64,000 nucleotides of DNA. Origin: Brachionus rotundiformis (taxonomy: Eukaryota > Rotifera > Eurotatoria > Ploima > Brachionidae). Positions within the stretch are counted from its first letter, which is position 1. The number at the start of each line of letters is the position of its first letter. Positions 56,601 through 64,000 of the stretch are shown here, one piece after another. Under the pieces are notes generated by a model. That model was not told the DNA's origin and ran no database searches. It saw nothing but the letters and a program-made list of their open reading frames with translations. A program made the translations under genes and the position numbers. The stretch is from positions 124,001 through 188,000 of the forward strand of contig JAESIW010000200.1 of NCBI GenBank assembly GCA_016802295.1, given 5' to 3'.

Positions 56601-57341
56601 CAACAATTTTTAAAAATTAATTAAAATATTTTCACAATAGATAAATTGATTTAAAAAGATTAGATAATTTAGTTCAGTTACTTTGACGGGCTCATTTTCG
56701 GCTTTGAAGCTTACACCAGACATCTTCAGCTCAGCATATAGTGTTGGAAGAAGACTTGAAAATAAATCACCATTAGATATATATACATGGATATTTTTTT
56801 AATTACTTAAGAGCCGGGTCTGTCTTGAACTCTTTTTCCGATGACCATTTTTCTATCATAGCAGCCAGTTCTGTGCTCAGCTTGGCTATTTTCTAGAAAA
56901 AAATTAATTGCTTTTATCTATAAGAGTATTCTATTGTTATTAATACTTTATTGAGGACAAAATTCTTCAGCTCTGTTATAAAAGCTCGCGAGCAAACTTC
57001 CAACTTGAAGTTGCGGCCACAATTGGAAACACAAGTGTTCAAAAGCTATGTTCAAATGATTTTAAAGTAAAATTTTTGCATCAAATTGTCAAAGGGTACT
57101 GCCAAAGTGTGCTTGACCACATGGGGGTCTCTGTCGTTCAGTTTTCTGGTGATTAAACGCAGAGCTTCTTTTTCACTGCAAAAAATGAAGTTAAAATTGT
57201 TTTCCTTTCTAAAGACTATGAGCTTCACCTATTTAATTGGTTTATTTGGTCAACTATTTCGAACAGAAGGGTCCAGTCTTCGCTGACATTGTTTTCGTTT
57301 GTTGCTTTATCAATGTTTGACTCAAGTGCTGACTTAGGCAT
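53606..57341 (-). CDS. STAM: Signal transducing adapter molecule (ESCRT-0 subunit STAM)
   Basis: Six exons with closing phases: 57341-57229, 57175-57100, 57045-56947, 56892-56807, 56754-56682 and 54553-53606, giving 464 residues. Exons 1-5 encode the VHS domain (SEDWTLLFEIVDQIN; LNDRDPHVVKHTLA; LLNTCVSNCGRNFKLEVCSR; KLSTELAAMIEKWSSEKEFK). Exon 6 has a ubiquitin-interacting motif (EEEELARAIQLSLKE), an SH3 domain (KVKALYDFEAAEDNEITFKA ... QNWWKG ... GLFPSNFV), a helical GAT-like core and a Pro/Gln/Asn-rich tail. STAM pairs with HRS to sort ubiquitylated cargo on endosomes and recruits deubiquitinases through SH3. The 2128 bp last intron holds a MULE-like element and a plus-strand ORF. Confidence 0.95.
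54871..55450 (+). mobile_element. MULE-like DNA transposon relic with 9-bp target-site duplication
   Basis: The 580 bp element is flanked by perfect 9-bp direct repeats AATTATAAA (54862-54870 and 55451-55459). Terminal inverted repeats of about 60 bp start GGCATATATTTTTTCTAG and match except for a few positions. Inside, plus-strand 55130-55300 encodes a decayed Ser/Thr/Asn-rich tail ending in an AT-hook-like KRPRGGRKKLKN (with a frameshift), like the tails of SWIM-type transposases. A 9-bp TSD with long TIRs is typical of Mutator-like elements. It lies in the last STAM intron. Confidence 0.8.
56345..56620 (+). CDS. Nested hypothetical ORF in STAM intron
   Basis: 91 residues from ATG 56345 (MKIRDQNESHEHKHQIDATN) with a His/Asn/Asp-rich start and an ordered-looking second half (YPALKNFLTWTDCVIKN, then MGLTVKLNDLDLVPNDELYK), ending before TAA. 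It is antisense to STAM, 61 bp from STAM exon 5. Codon use is more gene-like than the surrounding AT-rich DNA. An upstream exon is possible but not defined. No family recognised. Confidence 0.4.
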   Translation: MKIRDQNESHEHKHQIDATNIDATDSNQHGSQNVISYPALKNFLTWTDCVIKNTIASPMGLTVKLNDLDLVPNDELYKRENAEPIPTIFKN

Positions 57342-57359
57342 GGCTAAATGTTAGATAAT

Positions 57360-58300
57360 GGATAAATATTTCTTATTTAGTTTTATCTATTTTAGTTTAT
57401 TTAGAAATGATTAGAAATTTTTATTAATATATTTATTATTTATTTTAAAAGTATGAGGCGTCTAATATTTTGTCTTGGCGAAAAATTACGCAATTTTTAA
57501 AATTATTTTAAACTTTTGAAGCACCTTTACCAATTGCAAATAATCGCCCCCAAAATCGTGTCTTTGTTGAAGATTTTAAGCCCTTAGATGATAGAAAATT
57601 ATCTTCGAATTAAATACTTTATAAACAAAAAAACTTATAAAAAAATTTGATCTATTCAACTAAATTTTTATTAGAAAAATATAGAAATTAAATAATTGCT
57701 AAATTTTTAAAATGAATTTCAAACTAAAAAAACAAAAAAAAGACGTAAAATAAAAATTCGGCAAATAATGCAGAATGATCACAAAACCATAAATACAAAG
57801 TTTTAAATTTTATATTCTTTAAATTGTTACGTTTATTTTAAAAACACCAGTCCAATTGAGATCAATTGAGAAACGTTTTAAATTTATTAAAAAAAATTTT
57901 TAGCTCTAAACAGTTATTACTAGATCATTCATTGAAATCAATTTTCAAGTCACCAAAAACATTTAAATTGTTATGCTGTTGTTCACAATTATGCATAACA
58001 AAATTATCTAATTCAGTCGTTAGTTTATGGATAAGGGTCTTAAGGGGGTATTGCAAGGGAATACGGCAAAGACAATCTTTTCTCTAATTATTTTGTTTAT
58101 TTACTTATAAATCACTATATTTTCATGATTCTCGTGAAAATTTAAGCCTGAATGTAGACTCAAGAAATTTGAAGCAAGTGATCAAGCTCACAACATTCAA
58201 GAATTCAATATTTAATAATATTAATTTGATTTTCTCAGATTTTACATTTTAAAATAAATGAAGTGTTAATCGATCTTTATAACAAGAGCACTAGTCTTTG
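57360..58300. other. Intergenic region between STAM and the 58.3 kb element
   Basis: AT-rich DNA upstream of STAM, which should include its promoter. No ORF with coding character and no RNA gene were recognised. Confidence 0.35.
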
Positions 58301-58320
58301 ATTAACCCTTGAAAAAATGG

Positions 58321-59356
58321 GAGGTATTTAATCGATCTCTAAAATTACTTAATCGATCACTAATATTTTTCTATCTCTTATTTTACTAAATACCCTTAAC
58401 TTATATTTATTAATCTGTCTCCTAAATTAAATAAAACAACAACTAATTTTACTTAAAGTATCTCTTATTTTTATTTATTAAATTGATTAAAAAAAAAGAA
58501 TTATAAAAAATTTCAAATAAAATTATATCTTATAAGTTTTCTCTTGGTCTACCTCTACCTCTCTTTAGTTAGTGGAGCTTCTACTTTCTTACTTATATCA
58601 TTGCTGGTTGATGCTTGTACTATTTTTCCAGCTTCCTTATCAATTGTTTTTTTGTTCTTTTCTGTTGGCATAACTGTTTCTTGTGGAGTTTCTTCCTCTA
58701 CTTCTGTTATCTTTCGCTTTAGAACTTTGATTGAGCTGACAACTCTCTTCTTTATCTGCTTCTGATTGGTACTCAAGCGCCTTTTTAGACTTACACGGTC
58801 TACCTCTTCTAGGTTTTTGTCCAATAACTACTTGCTTAGCTTCGATTGGTATTTTGACAAGTTTCATATTTGCAGCAGAGCCAACAAGATGCTTACAAAT
58901 ATGATCTTTAAAGATGGAAGGACAGGAACAACTAGCTGTTTGCATCCAGTTATCGGAGTTACTATCCGAGCTGATTCTTGTTTCCCAAGTTTTAAACAAA
59001 ATTCCATAGAATTCGTCAAAAGATTTGAAATTTAAATGTTCAACTGCCGATCGGTAAGTCTCGATATTTTCTTTATTTTTTTTCTATTTCCTCCTCGATG
59101 TTATTTAGAAGGACAAGCGGTAATTGAACACCTTTTCCTAGTAAGTCCGCTATATATTCCTTGGTCTCTTTGTTAATACCATGTCCAGTGTTGGCAATTA
59201 GTGACAAAAAAACTCAGGATACATAAATATTTATTATTAGGGACAGTTAATTAATCAAATTAATCGAATAAATAATATTATAAATAGAAAAAATAAAATA
59301 ATATATTTTATTAAGTGATCGTTTAAGTAATGTAAGAGATCGATTAATAATACCTC
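58321..59356 (-). mobile_element. MULE-like element relic with SWIM-finger transposase end
   Basis: Terminal inverted repeats of about 40-45 bp: GAGGTATTTAATCGATCTCT at 58321 and, from the right end at 59356 inward, GAGGTATTATTAATCGATCT. The minus strand encodes WMQTASCSCPSIFKDHICKH (a SWIM zinc finger, C-x-C ... C-x-H type) at about 58950-58880, then IGQKPRRGRPCKSKKALEYQ. A frameshift follows and a Lys/Glu-rich tail ends in ERGRGRPRENL. The catalytic part is missing, so it is an internally deleted derivative. The flanks AAAAAATGG and AAAAAAATT are a possible but imperfect 9-bp TSD. Confidence 0.7.
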
Positions 59357-59359
59357 AAA

Positions 59360-59715
59360 AAAATTGCTAGTTCTAAAATCAATAAATAGAGAAAACAATG
59401 TATCACAGTATCTAAAGCTAATAAAGACCTTTTTTAGTACACTCCCTCACGAAGTCCTAATCAGCCCAGTCGCACCACAAATTGTCCATTCCTCATTTCT
59501 TGATCTAAGAACAACAAATGATCATAAACTTGTAAGAGAGATCTATCATGGTTCTGAATACTGGTCAAATAAGCTGAATAGATGATAGATAATAGGACAA
59601 TATCGTTATCAATTTTTAGCAAACAAAGTTGTTGAATCATGGAATAAACTACCAAAAGAAGAATTTACAGTTTCAAGGCTCAAATTGATAAAGAAATATA
59701 AGAACTGAATTCATA
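59360..59715 (+). mobile_element. LINE RT-tail fragment carrying a 29-bp lectin-gene segment
   Basis: The plus strand, with stops, reads VSQYLKLIKTFFSTLPHEVL and, near its end, YRYQFLANKVVESWNKLPKE, a reverse-transcriptase C-terminus. Between them 59551-59579 is identical to the complement of 60442-60470 in the neighbouring lectin gene (both encode SEYWSNKLN), which is out of place in an RT. Confidence 0.5.
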
Positions 59716-60048
59716 AGGACTACTCTAGCCTTGATTACTAAGCGCAAACCTGCACTATATCACATTAGCTATATATACTAATACATCTGTCCATTTCCTC
59801 TTCAAATAAAATATCTCTATCTGAATTCAAAAATAAAAATTATTAATTAAAAATTTTAAAAATAAGTTTATTAAACCAAAATTAATTGAAAATTAAAATT
59901 AAATCATAATGATCTATCTACTGAAAGAGGACATTTTTTGCGATCAAGATAATAAGAAATGATCGAATTTAAAAATTAAAATAAAAATATTTTTATTAAA
60001 AAATTAGATTTATCATAAAATATAATGCTGTCTTTTCATATTTGTAAC

Positions 60049-60783
60049 TTATGATATTTGACATATTACAATTGAAAAGCCATAATTAGAATTGTCATAT
60101 ATTTTCGAATCTAACATAGCCAAAGCATCTTGATTTAGTCCACTCGGGCTGCTTCCATAATTGTTTATGTACAAAGTTCCAATTATGTCACTGCCATCTC
60201 CCCATTTGTATCTCTGGCCAGCTTTGGTGATAAACGAGTCAACCCAAGTGTAATTTCTGTTTTTTCTAAAACTCTCAACCGAATTCTTTTCGCTTAGAGA
60301 ATTTGGTCTTGGCAAATAAGCTCCAATTTGTTCGCAATAATTTTTTGCATCGAAGAACCTTTTCAACAGTCCGCTGTCATGATAGCAAGCAAACGAGTAC
60401 ATATTTGTTCTTATAAAGTTTTTTGGACATGGCAAACATGCATTCAGCTTATTTGACCAGTATTCAGAACTATCAGTGCATTCATTCTGATTTTTTTGCA
60501 GATAAGCTTTTGAGTATAAGCTGTTTGGAATGGTGATAATGGTTTCGTTGGAACAAAAGCCTGATATAAGGAGGCAATTTTTTTCTATTGAATTAAACAT
60601 GGCCTGGCTACAACCTGGCACTCTGGCACACTGCATCAGACAGTTGAATTTAGTGCGTGAAACAAGCTTCTCTAATTCAATCAAACCCATTTCTGTCTTC
60701 ACTTGCCTTTGCTTAATAAATTTAGAATCCGCATTTGCCAATATAATGACAGAAAATGGCCAAAATAAAATTCCAATGTTCAT
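60049..60783 (-). CDS. Secreted PAN-like plus C-type-lectin-like protein
   Basis: A single-exon 244-residue protein. The signal peptide (MNIGILFWPFSVIILANAD) is followed at about 30-95 by a PAN/apple-like region (KFNCLMQCARVPGCSQAMFN, CLLISGFC). At about 105-244 lies a C-type-lectin-like domain beginning CLPCPKNF, with the FDAKNYCEQIGAYLPRP motif, WVDSF in place of the usual WIGL, a WGDGS turn and a terminal ICQIS. The canonical calcium-binding EPN/QPD and WND motifs are not evident, so sugar binding is uncertain. It is likely an extracellular recognition or adhesion protein. 60784-61770 upstream holds AT-rich DNA with nothing recognised. Confidence 0.8.
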   Translation of the reverse strand: MNIGILFWPFSVIILANADSKFIKQRQVKTEMGLIELEKLVSRTKFNCLMQCARVPGCSQAMFNSIEKNCLLISGFCSNETIITIPNSLYSKAYLQKNQNECTDSSEYWSNKLNACLPCPKNFIRTNMYSFACYHDSGLLKRFFDAKNYCEQIGAYLPRPNSLSEKNSVESFRKNRNYTWVDSFITKAGQRYKWGDGSDIIGTLYINNYGSSPSGLNQDALAMLDSKIYDNSNYGFSIVICQIS

Positions 60784-61782
60784 TTTTAATTTTAAATTTT
60801 AATTGTATTAAACTGTCTGTAATTATTTGTTAGCTTCGTGCTTCCTTTTGAGCCAAAAAGAAAATTGAACAAAAATAAAAGCTAATTTAATTCTATTAAT
60901 AATTAATTTTCTACTCTTTTTTTTTTGGATTAAAATTAATTTTTGACATTTTTTTTATTTTTAATTGATTTTAATTTTTTTTTAAATTTTATTAAAATAA
61001 AACATCAACTTGATCCTCAGGAAAAATTATTACACTGGGGGATTATTAATTTGTTAAATATTTATTAAAGTTATTAGATACATAATAAAAGTTAATTTTA
61101 TTAATTTTATTATGTCTTCTGATTATCAGCTGACAAACAGTTTTATCTTCTGTGCATTTTCCATTCAGGTATCCAAAAAATGCTTCCATAATGCCATTCC
61201 ATGAAATATGAAACTAATGGACTATCGAGATTAGATAAATTTATGGTAAACAAAATTTTGATTGCTGGTAACAGAACTAGTTTTTTTTCTTTTTCAATTT
61301 AAAGCTTTATTTTCCAAAAAATAAGCTTGTGCTTAATTATTTCCTAAACTTTGGCAAAAAAACATAATCATCTTGAATAAAAGATTGGAAAAGAAAACAA
61401 TTATGCTTAACCATTAAACATTTTTTTTACCATTTTTCATGCAGAAGATCAGAAGCTTTGAACCCTTGGTACAGGAGCTGACAAACATTTTTTTCTAATT
61501 AAAGACAACCTGATTGTTTGTATCTTTGCAAATTGGTGTCTAATGTACCAATAATTTAGGCAAATAGACAATCTTCAGTCTAATTTGTCTGAACTGACTC
61601 AGGACAGAAGCATTGATAGCATCTTGGACAGTGTTTAAAGAAATGAGATCAATTAATTTTAAATGTGACTGAACCGATGGTAAATGATGGGAAAAAAAAT
61701 TGAAAATTTTAATTATTTATTAAACAAAATTAATTTTTTAATTAAAAAATTTATCGGAATTGGAAAAAAAAAGATAATTCTA

Positions 61783-62610
61783 TCAGGTTGAGTTTAAATC
61801 GTTGGATGTGTCTTTGAGCCATTCAAAAAGCTTTGCCAAGCCATCCAAGTGATCATTTAGACTTTGAATCAACTGTTCAACTTGGTCAATGCTTGGATGT
61901 TTGCTCTTCCAGCTTTTAATCAATGAATCAATATCAAAATAGACAAAAATAGTGGAAAAAACTATAGAGCCACTTTTAATAATGTGTATGGCTACATTCT
62001 TGCCTACCTTAACACCCAGACTACCTATAATTGTCTTTATATCACTAGACTGCTTAAAACACTTCAAAAATTGGTCATTATTGGTCTTAAATGAACTTTG
62101 AAGATTGTCTCTCAGGTTTTCCGACCTCATGATCTGGAAAAATTCTGCACTGGTTATACCTTTGATAAAAACCATGTATGTAGCATTTGCCACTGCGTCA
62201 TCTTCGTCTATTCCCTCTTTCAAAAGAGTACTTGAAATTGTTTCCACATGGTCGAAGCATGTTTTCAGCTTTTCGCCCACTTGGTTTCTGTCTTCGAATA
62301 TTTTCTTAACTTGGCTGGTAAACGAATTCGAAGCAAAAAAGTCCACAGCTTCGGTTCCCAGATTGACAGCGGCGCCGCCAAGACCGAACGCAGCGCCCAG
62401 ACCAGTTGTGGCTAGGAGCGAGGTTCCAGCTGTGAATGGGGCCAGCAAAAGACCTCCAATTACTAAACCAGCGCCTGTTGTCGAAATACCAGTGCCAATG
62501 GTTCGCGTTACATTGCACTTTTTGTGGTGATTTTCTATTTCGGTTTTCTTTTGGTGCAACTGACCAATTGCCGATTCTGTTTTGGCTATAAATTCTTCTA
62601 AATAGTCCAT
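61783..62610 (-). CDS. Apolipoprotein L-like protein
   Basis: A single-exon 275-residue protein without a signal peptide. A short amphipathic N-terminal helix (YLEEFIAKTESAIGQLHQKK) precedes a Gly/Ala/Thr-rich hydrophobic hairpin at about residues 37-90 (TRTIGTGISTTGAGLVIGGL; LAPFTAGTSLLATTGLGAAF), the hallmark of the ApoL domain. A helical C-terminal half with a second hydrophobic stretch (IVFSTIFVYFDIDSLIKSW) and an acidic amphipathic end follows. ApoL-family proteins associate with membranes and can alter ion permeability or membrane dynamics; the role here is unknown. The coding strand is clearly more GC-rich around the hairpin than the flanks. Confidence 0.75.
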   Translation of the reverse strand: MDYLEEFIAKTESAIGQLHQKKTEIENHHKKCNVTRTIGTGISTTGAGLVIGGLLLAPFTAGTSLLATTGLGAAFGLGGAAVNLGTEAVDFFASNSFTSQVKKIFEDRNQVGEKLKTCFDHVETISSTLLKEGIDEDDAVANATYMVFIKGITSAEFFQIMRSENLRDNLQSSFKTNNDQFLKCFKQSSDIKTIIGSLGVKVGKNVAIHIIKSGSIVFSTIFVYFDIDSLIKSWKSKHPSIDQVEQLIQSLNDHLDGLAKLFEWLKDTSNDLNST

Positions 62611-62935
62611 TTATGTTTAAAATATAGCCATAATAATTTAATTAAAATTTATTCATTAGATTTAAATTTTTCAAGAGAGATAACTTTTAAATAATGTTAA
62701 TTATTACAAAGAAATAAACATATTCAGCATTTATTATGAAATTATATAAATTTTCCTCTAAGAATTTGACTCTAGCTGAACAAAATACTCTCTGGCCTTT
62801 TATTTACACTTAGTTTATTTAATTAATTAATTACTCCAGACTGGCTTTAAAAATTGTTAATTCTTTCATTTATTTTATTGAAAATTCCAGTTTAATAAAC
62901 TCATTTTTTTTGAATAAAAATTTGTTTTAATCTAT

Positions 62936-63130
62936 TCATTTACTAAATTCATATTTGATACCAATAAAGTAGTTGCTTCTGAATTTTAGCTGTAAATTTT
63001 GACCTATACGGTCTGTTAATCTAACCAGATCTAGAAAAAAGCCTTTCACTGGTCCTGATGAAGCAAGTATTGATAAAAATTTTAGTGCAAGTGTTGATAG
63101 ATCCGATAGCTTTGGCTGTTTTACATCCAA
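62936..63130 (-). mobile_element. hAT transposase dimerisation-domain relic
   Basis: A 64-residue minus-strand frame reads PKLSDLSTLALKFLSILASS then GPVKGFF, matching the layout of the hAT C-terminal dimerisation motif (L-A-x-x-x-L-x-I-x-A-S-S-x-P-V-E-R-x-F-S) with losses. It is followed on the plus-strand side by a hairpin (63151-63198) and a GACTTAA palindrome that may belong to the element end. Confidence 0.5.
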
Positions 63131-63150
63131 AATCTTGTGAAACCATCATC

Positions 63151-63221
63151 TTAAATAACGACTTTGAATTCTTTTTTGAATTTAAAGTCGTTATTTAAGT
63201 TAAGTCAAAACTTTGACTTAA
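63151..63221. repeat. Hairpin and adjacent palindrome
   Basis: TTAAATAACGACTTTGAATT at 63151 pairs with 63178-63198 (20 of 21 bases) around a 6-base loop. Immediately after, TTAAGTCAAA (63200-63209) pairs with TTTGACTTAA (63212-63221). No ORF lies here. It could be the terminus of the neighbouring hAT relic. 63222-63600 has nothing recognised. Confidence 0.6.
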
Positions 63222-63610
63222 ATTTTTGTGACTTAGACTTAAAACAAACAAGTCTGATTTATTGGTTCAAAAACTATTATACGTGCTATTTATACCCCTT
63301 TGAAAAGAATTAATTAATTGTAGGTTAGAAGATTTAGACTTTAGGGATGATGGACAATACTTAGCAAACAACTATTAACCAGCTGGTCTAAAAACAAAGT
63401 CATGTGCACAAAAAAACAAATAAAGAGAAAGGACTTGTGCAGCAGAACTTTTCAATGGATGACACCGTCTATGAATGAGCTCTGCAGACAAATGAGGAAT
63501 GACTTTGGATTAAGCAAGGATTAAGAATTTTAATAGATAAAGTTTATTATCTATAAAAAAAATTAATAAAATTTTCACAACATTACTTAACTTTTAATAA
63601 TCTAAAATGG

Positions 63611-64000
63611 TTAGGAATAATTAAATGTTAAGTCGGGCGACACAGCACGATTATCTTTTCTATTGAACAAAAAAATAACCAATTTGACCAAAAGTTCTAT
63701 TATCTCTGCAAAAGTAAGAAAGCTGGCGCCAAGACACACTCCCAAGAATCCGCCAATTTCTGCTTTCAATTGCTCGAATGTTTTGGAAATTTTCTCCTCT
63801 ACAAACTTGATAGATATGTCATTAAAGAATATATTGACTGCTAGGTAGTTTGTTTCGTCCGCTGTACCATACTTGGGAAATAAAAAATTTTCCTTATAAA
63901 ATTCACTTGGGAATTTAGAATAGGAAATTTTGAAATCATAGGTCATCGACTCACACTCTTCTGGACAATATTTAAAGCAATTTTTGTTCTCATTTGAGTT
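63611..64000 (-). CDS. DEG/ENaC-family channel subunit, 3' part (cut by window edge)
   Basis: The reading frame enters from the right edge (64000) with YCPEECESMTYDF (the Cys-rich CPxxC segment before TM2), passes a pre-TM2 region (FVEEKISKTFEQLKAEIGGF) and TM2 with G-A-S selectivity residues (GVCLGASFLTFAEIIELLVK), and ends in a basic tail before TAA. It is a separate, more distant paralogue than the three channel genes at 16-33 kb, whose equivalent filter is G-I-S. The start lies outside the window. Confidence 0.85.
   Translation of the reverse strand, partial: NSNENKNCFKYCPEECESMTYDFKISYSKFPSEFYKENFLFPKYGTADETNYLAVNIFFNDISIKFVEEKISKTFEQLKAEIGGFLGVCLGASFLTFAEIIELLVKLVIFLFNRKDNRAVSPDLTFNYS

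Noticed and set aside
57866..58087. 73-codon plus-strand ORF
   Set aside because: No start context, domain or splice partner; composition like surrounding intergenic DNA.
59364..59585. Possibility that SEYWSNKLN at 59551 marks a second C-type lectin gene
   Set aside because: Only 29 bp match and the surrounding frame is a reverse-transcriptase tail; no other lectin sequence is present.

Overview
The window is animal nuclear DNA. It is strongly AT-rich, carries many short GT-AG introns, and its genes encode metazoan families: an Ariadne RBR E3 ligase, the ESCRT-0 subunit STAM, mitochondrial complex I NDUFS3, mitochondrial ribosomal protein bL36, an SLC33A1-type acetyl-CoA transporter and DEG/ENaC channels. 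The base composition, compact introns, intronless channel genes and the protein style suggest a small invertebrate, most plausibly a monogonont rotifer such as Brachionus. That taxonomic call is an inference. No prokaryotic operon, CRISPR array, rRNA or tRNA was recognised.

Layout. 0-9 kb: a plus-strand gene for a SAM-domain/coiled-coil protein whose 2 kb introns hold LINE relics and two TTAA-flanked piggyBac-like MITEs, with a fold-back element before it. 9-10.8 kb: intergenic, with a transposase-tail relic. 10.8-24.6 kb: a type I membrane protein (SUEL lectin + CUB-like) followed by a DEG/ENaC gene; the 3' half of the lectin gene plus the channel gene is duplicated in tandem. 23.4-31.6 kb: a large palindrome, with two roughly 3.7 kb arms that looked identical wherever compared, around a 0.86 kb spacer. 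A third DEG/ENaC gene lies inverted at its far side. 33.6-34.5 kb: LINE fragments. 34.9-38.8 kb: ari-1 (minus), with a LINE in its long intron. 40.1-42.8 kb: SLC33A1-like (minus). 43.2-45.4 kb: a Tc1 element with IR/DR-like ends and a mariner relic. 46.0-48.3 kb: an intronless gene for a 7TM protein with a long ectodomain. 48.5-50.3 kb: transposon relics. 50.9-57.3 kb: bL36m, NDUFS3 and STAM (all minus); the long STAM intron holds a 9-bp-TSD MULE-like element and a nested ORF. 58.3-59.4 kb: a MULE relic with a SWIM finger. 60-64 kb: a PAN/C-type-lectin secreted protein, an apolipoprotein-L-like protein, a hAT relic and the 3' end of a fourth DEG/ENaC gene cut by the window edge.

The housekeeping genes have self-consistent splice models: phases close across every intron. 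The notable accessory structure is the 11.9-33.6 kb region, a nested tandem and inverted duplication array of DEG/ENaC channels and lectin tail exons. It contains many truncated channel 3'-end relics and shows very uneven divergence, which suggests birth-and-death evolution with recent homogenisation, or in part an assembly artefact.
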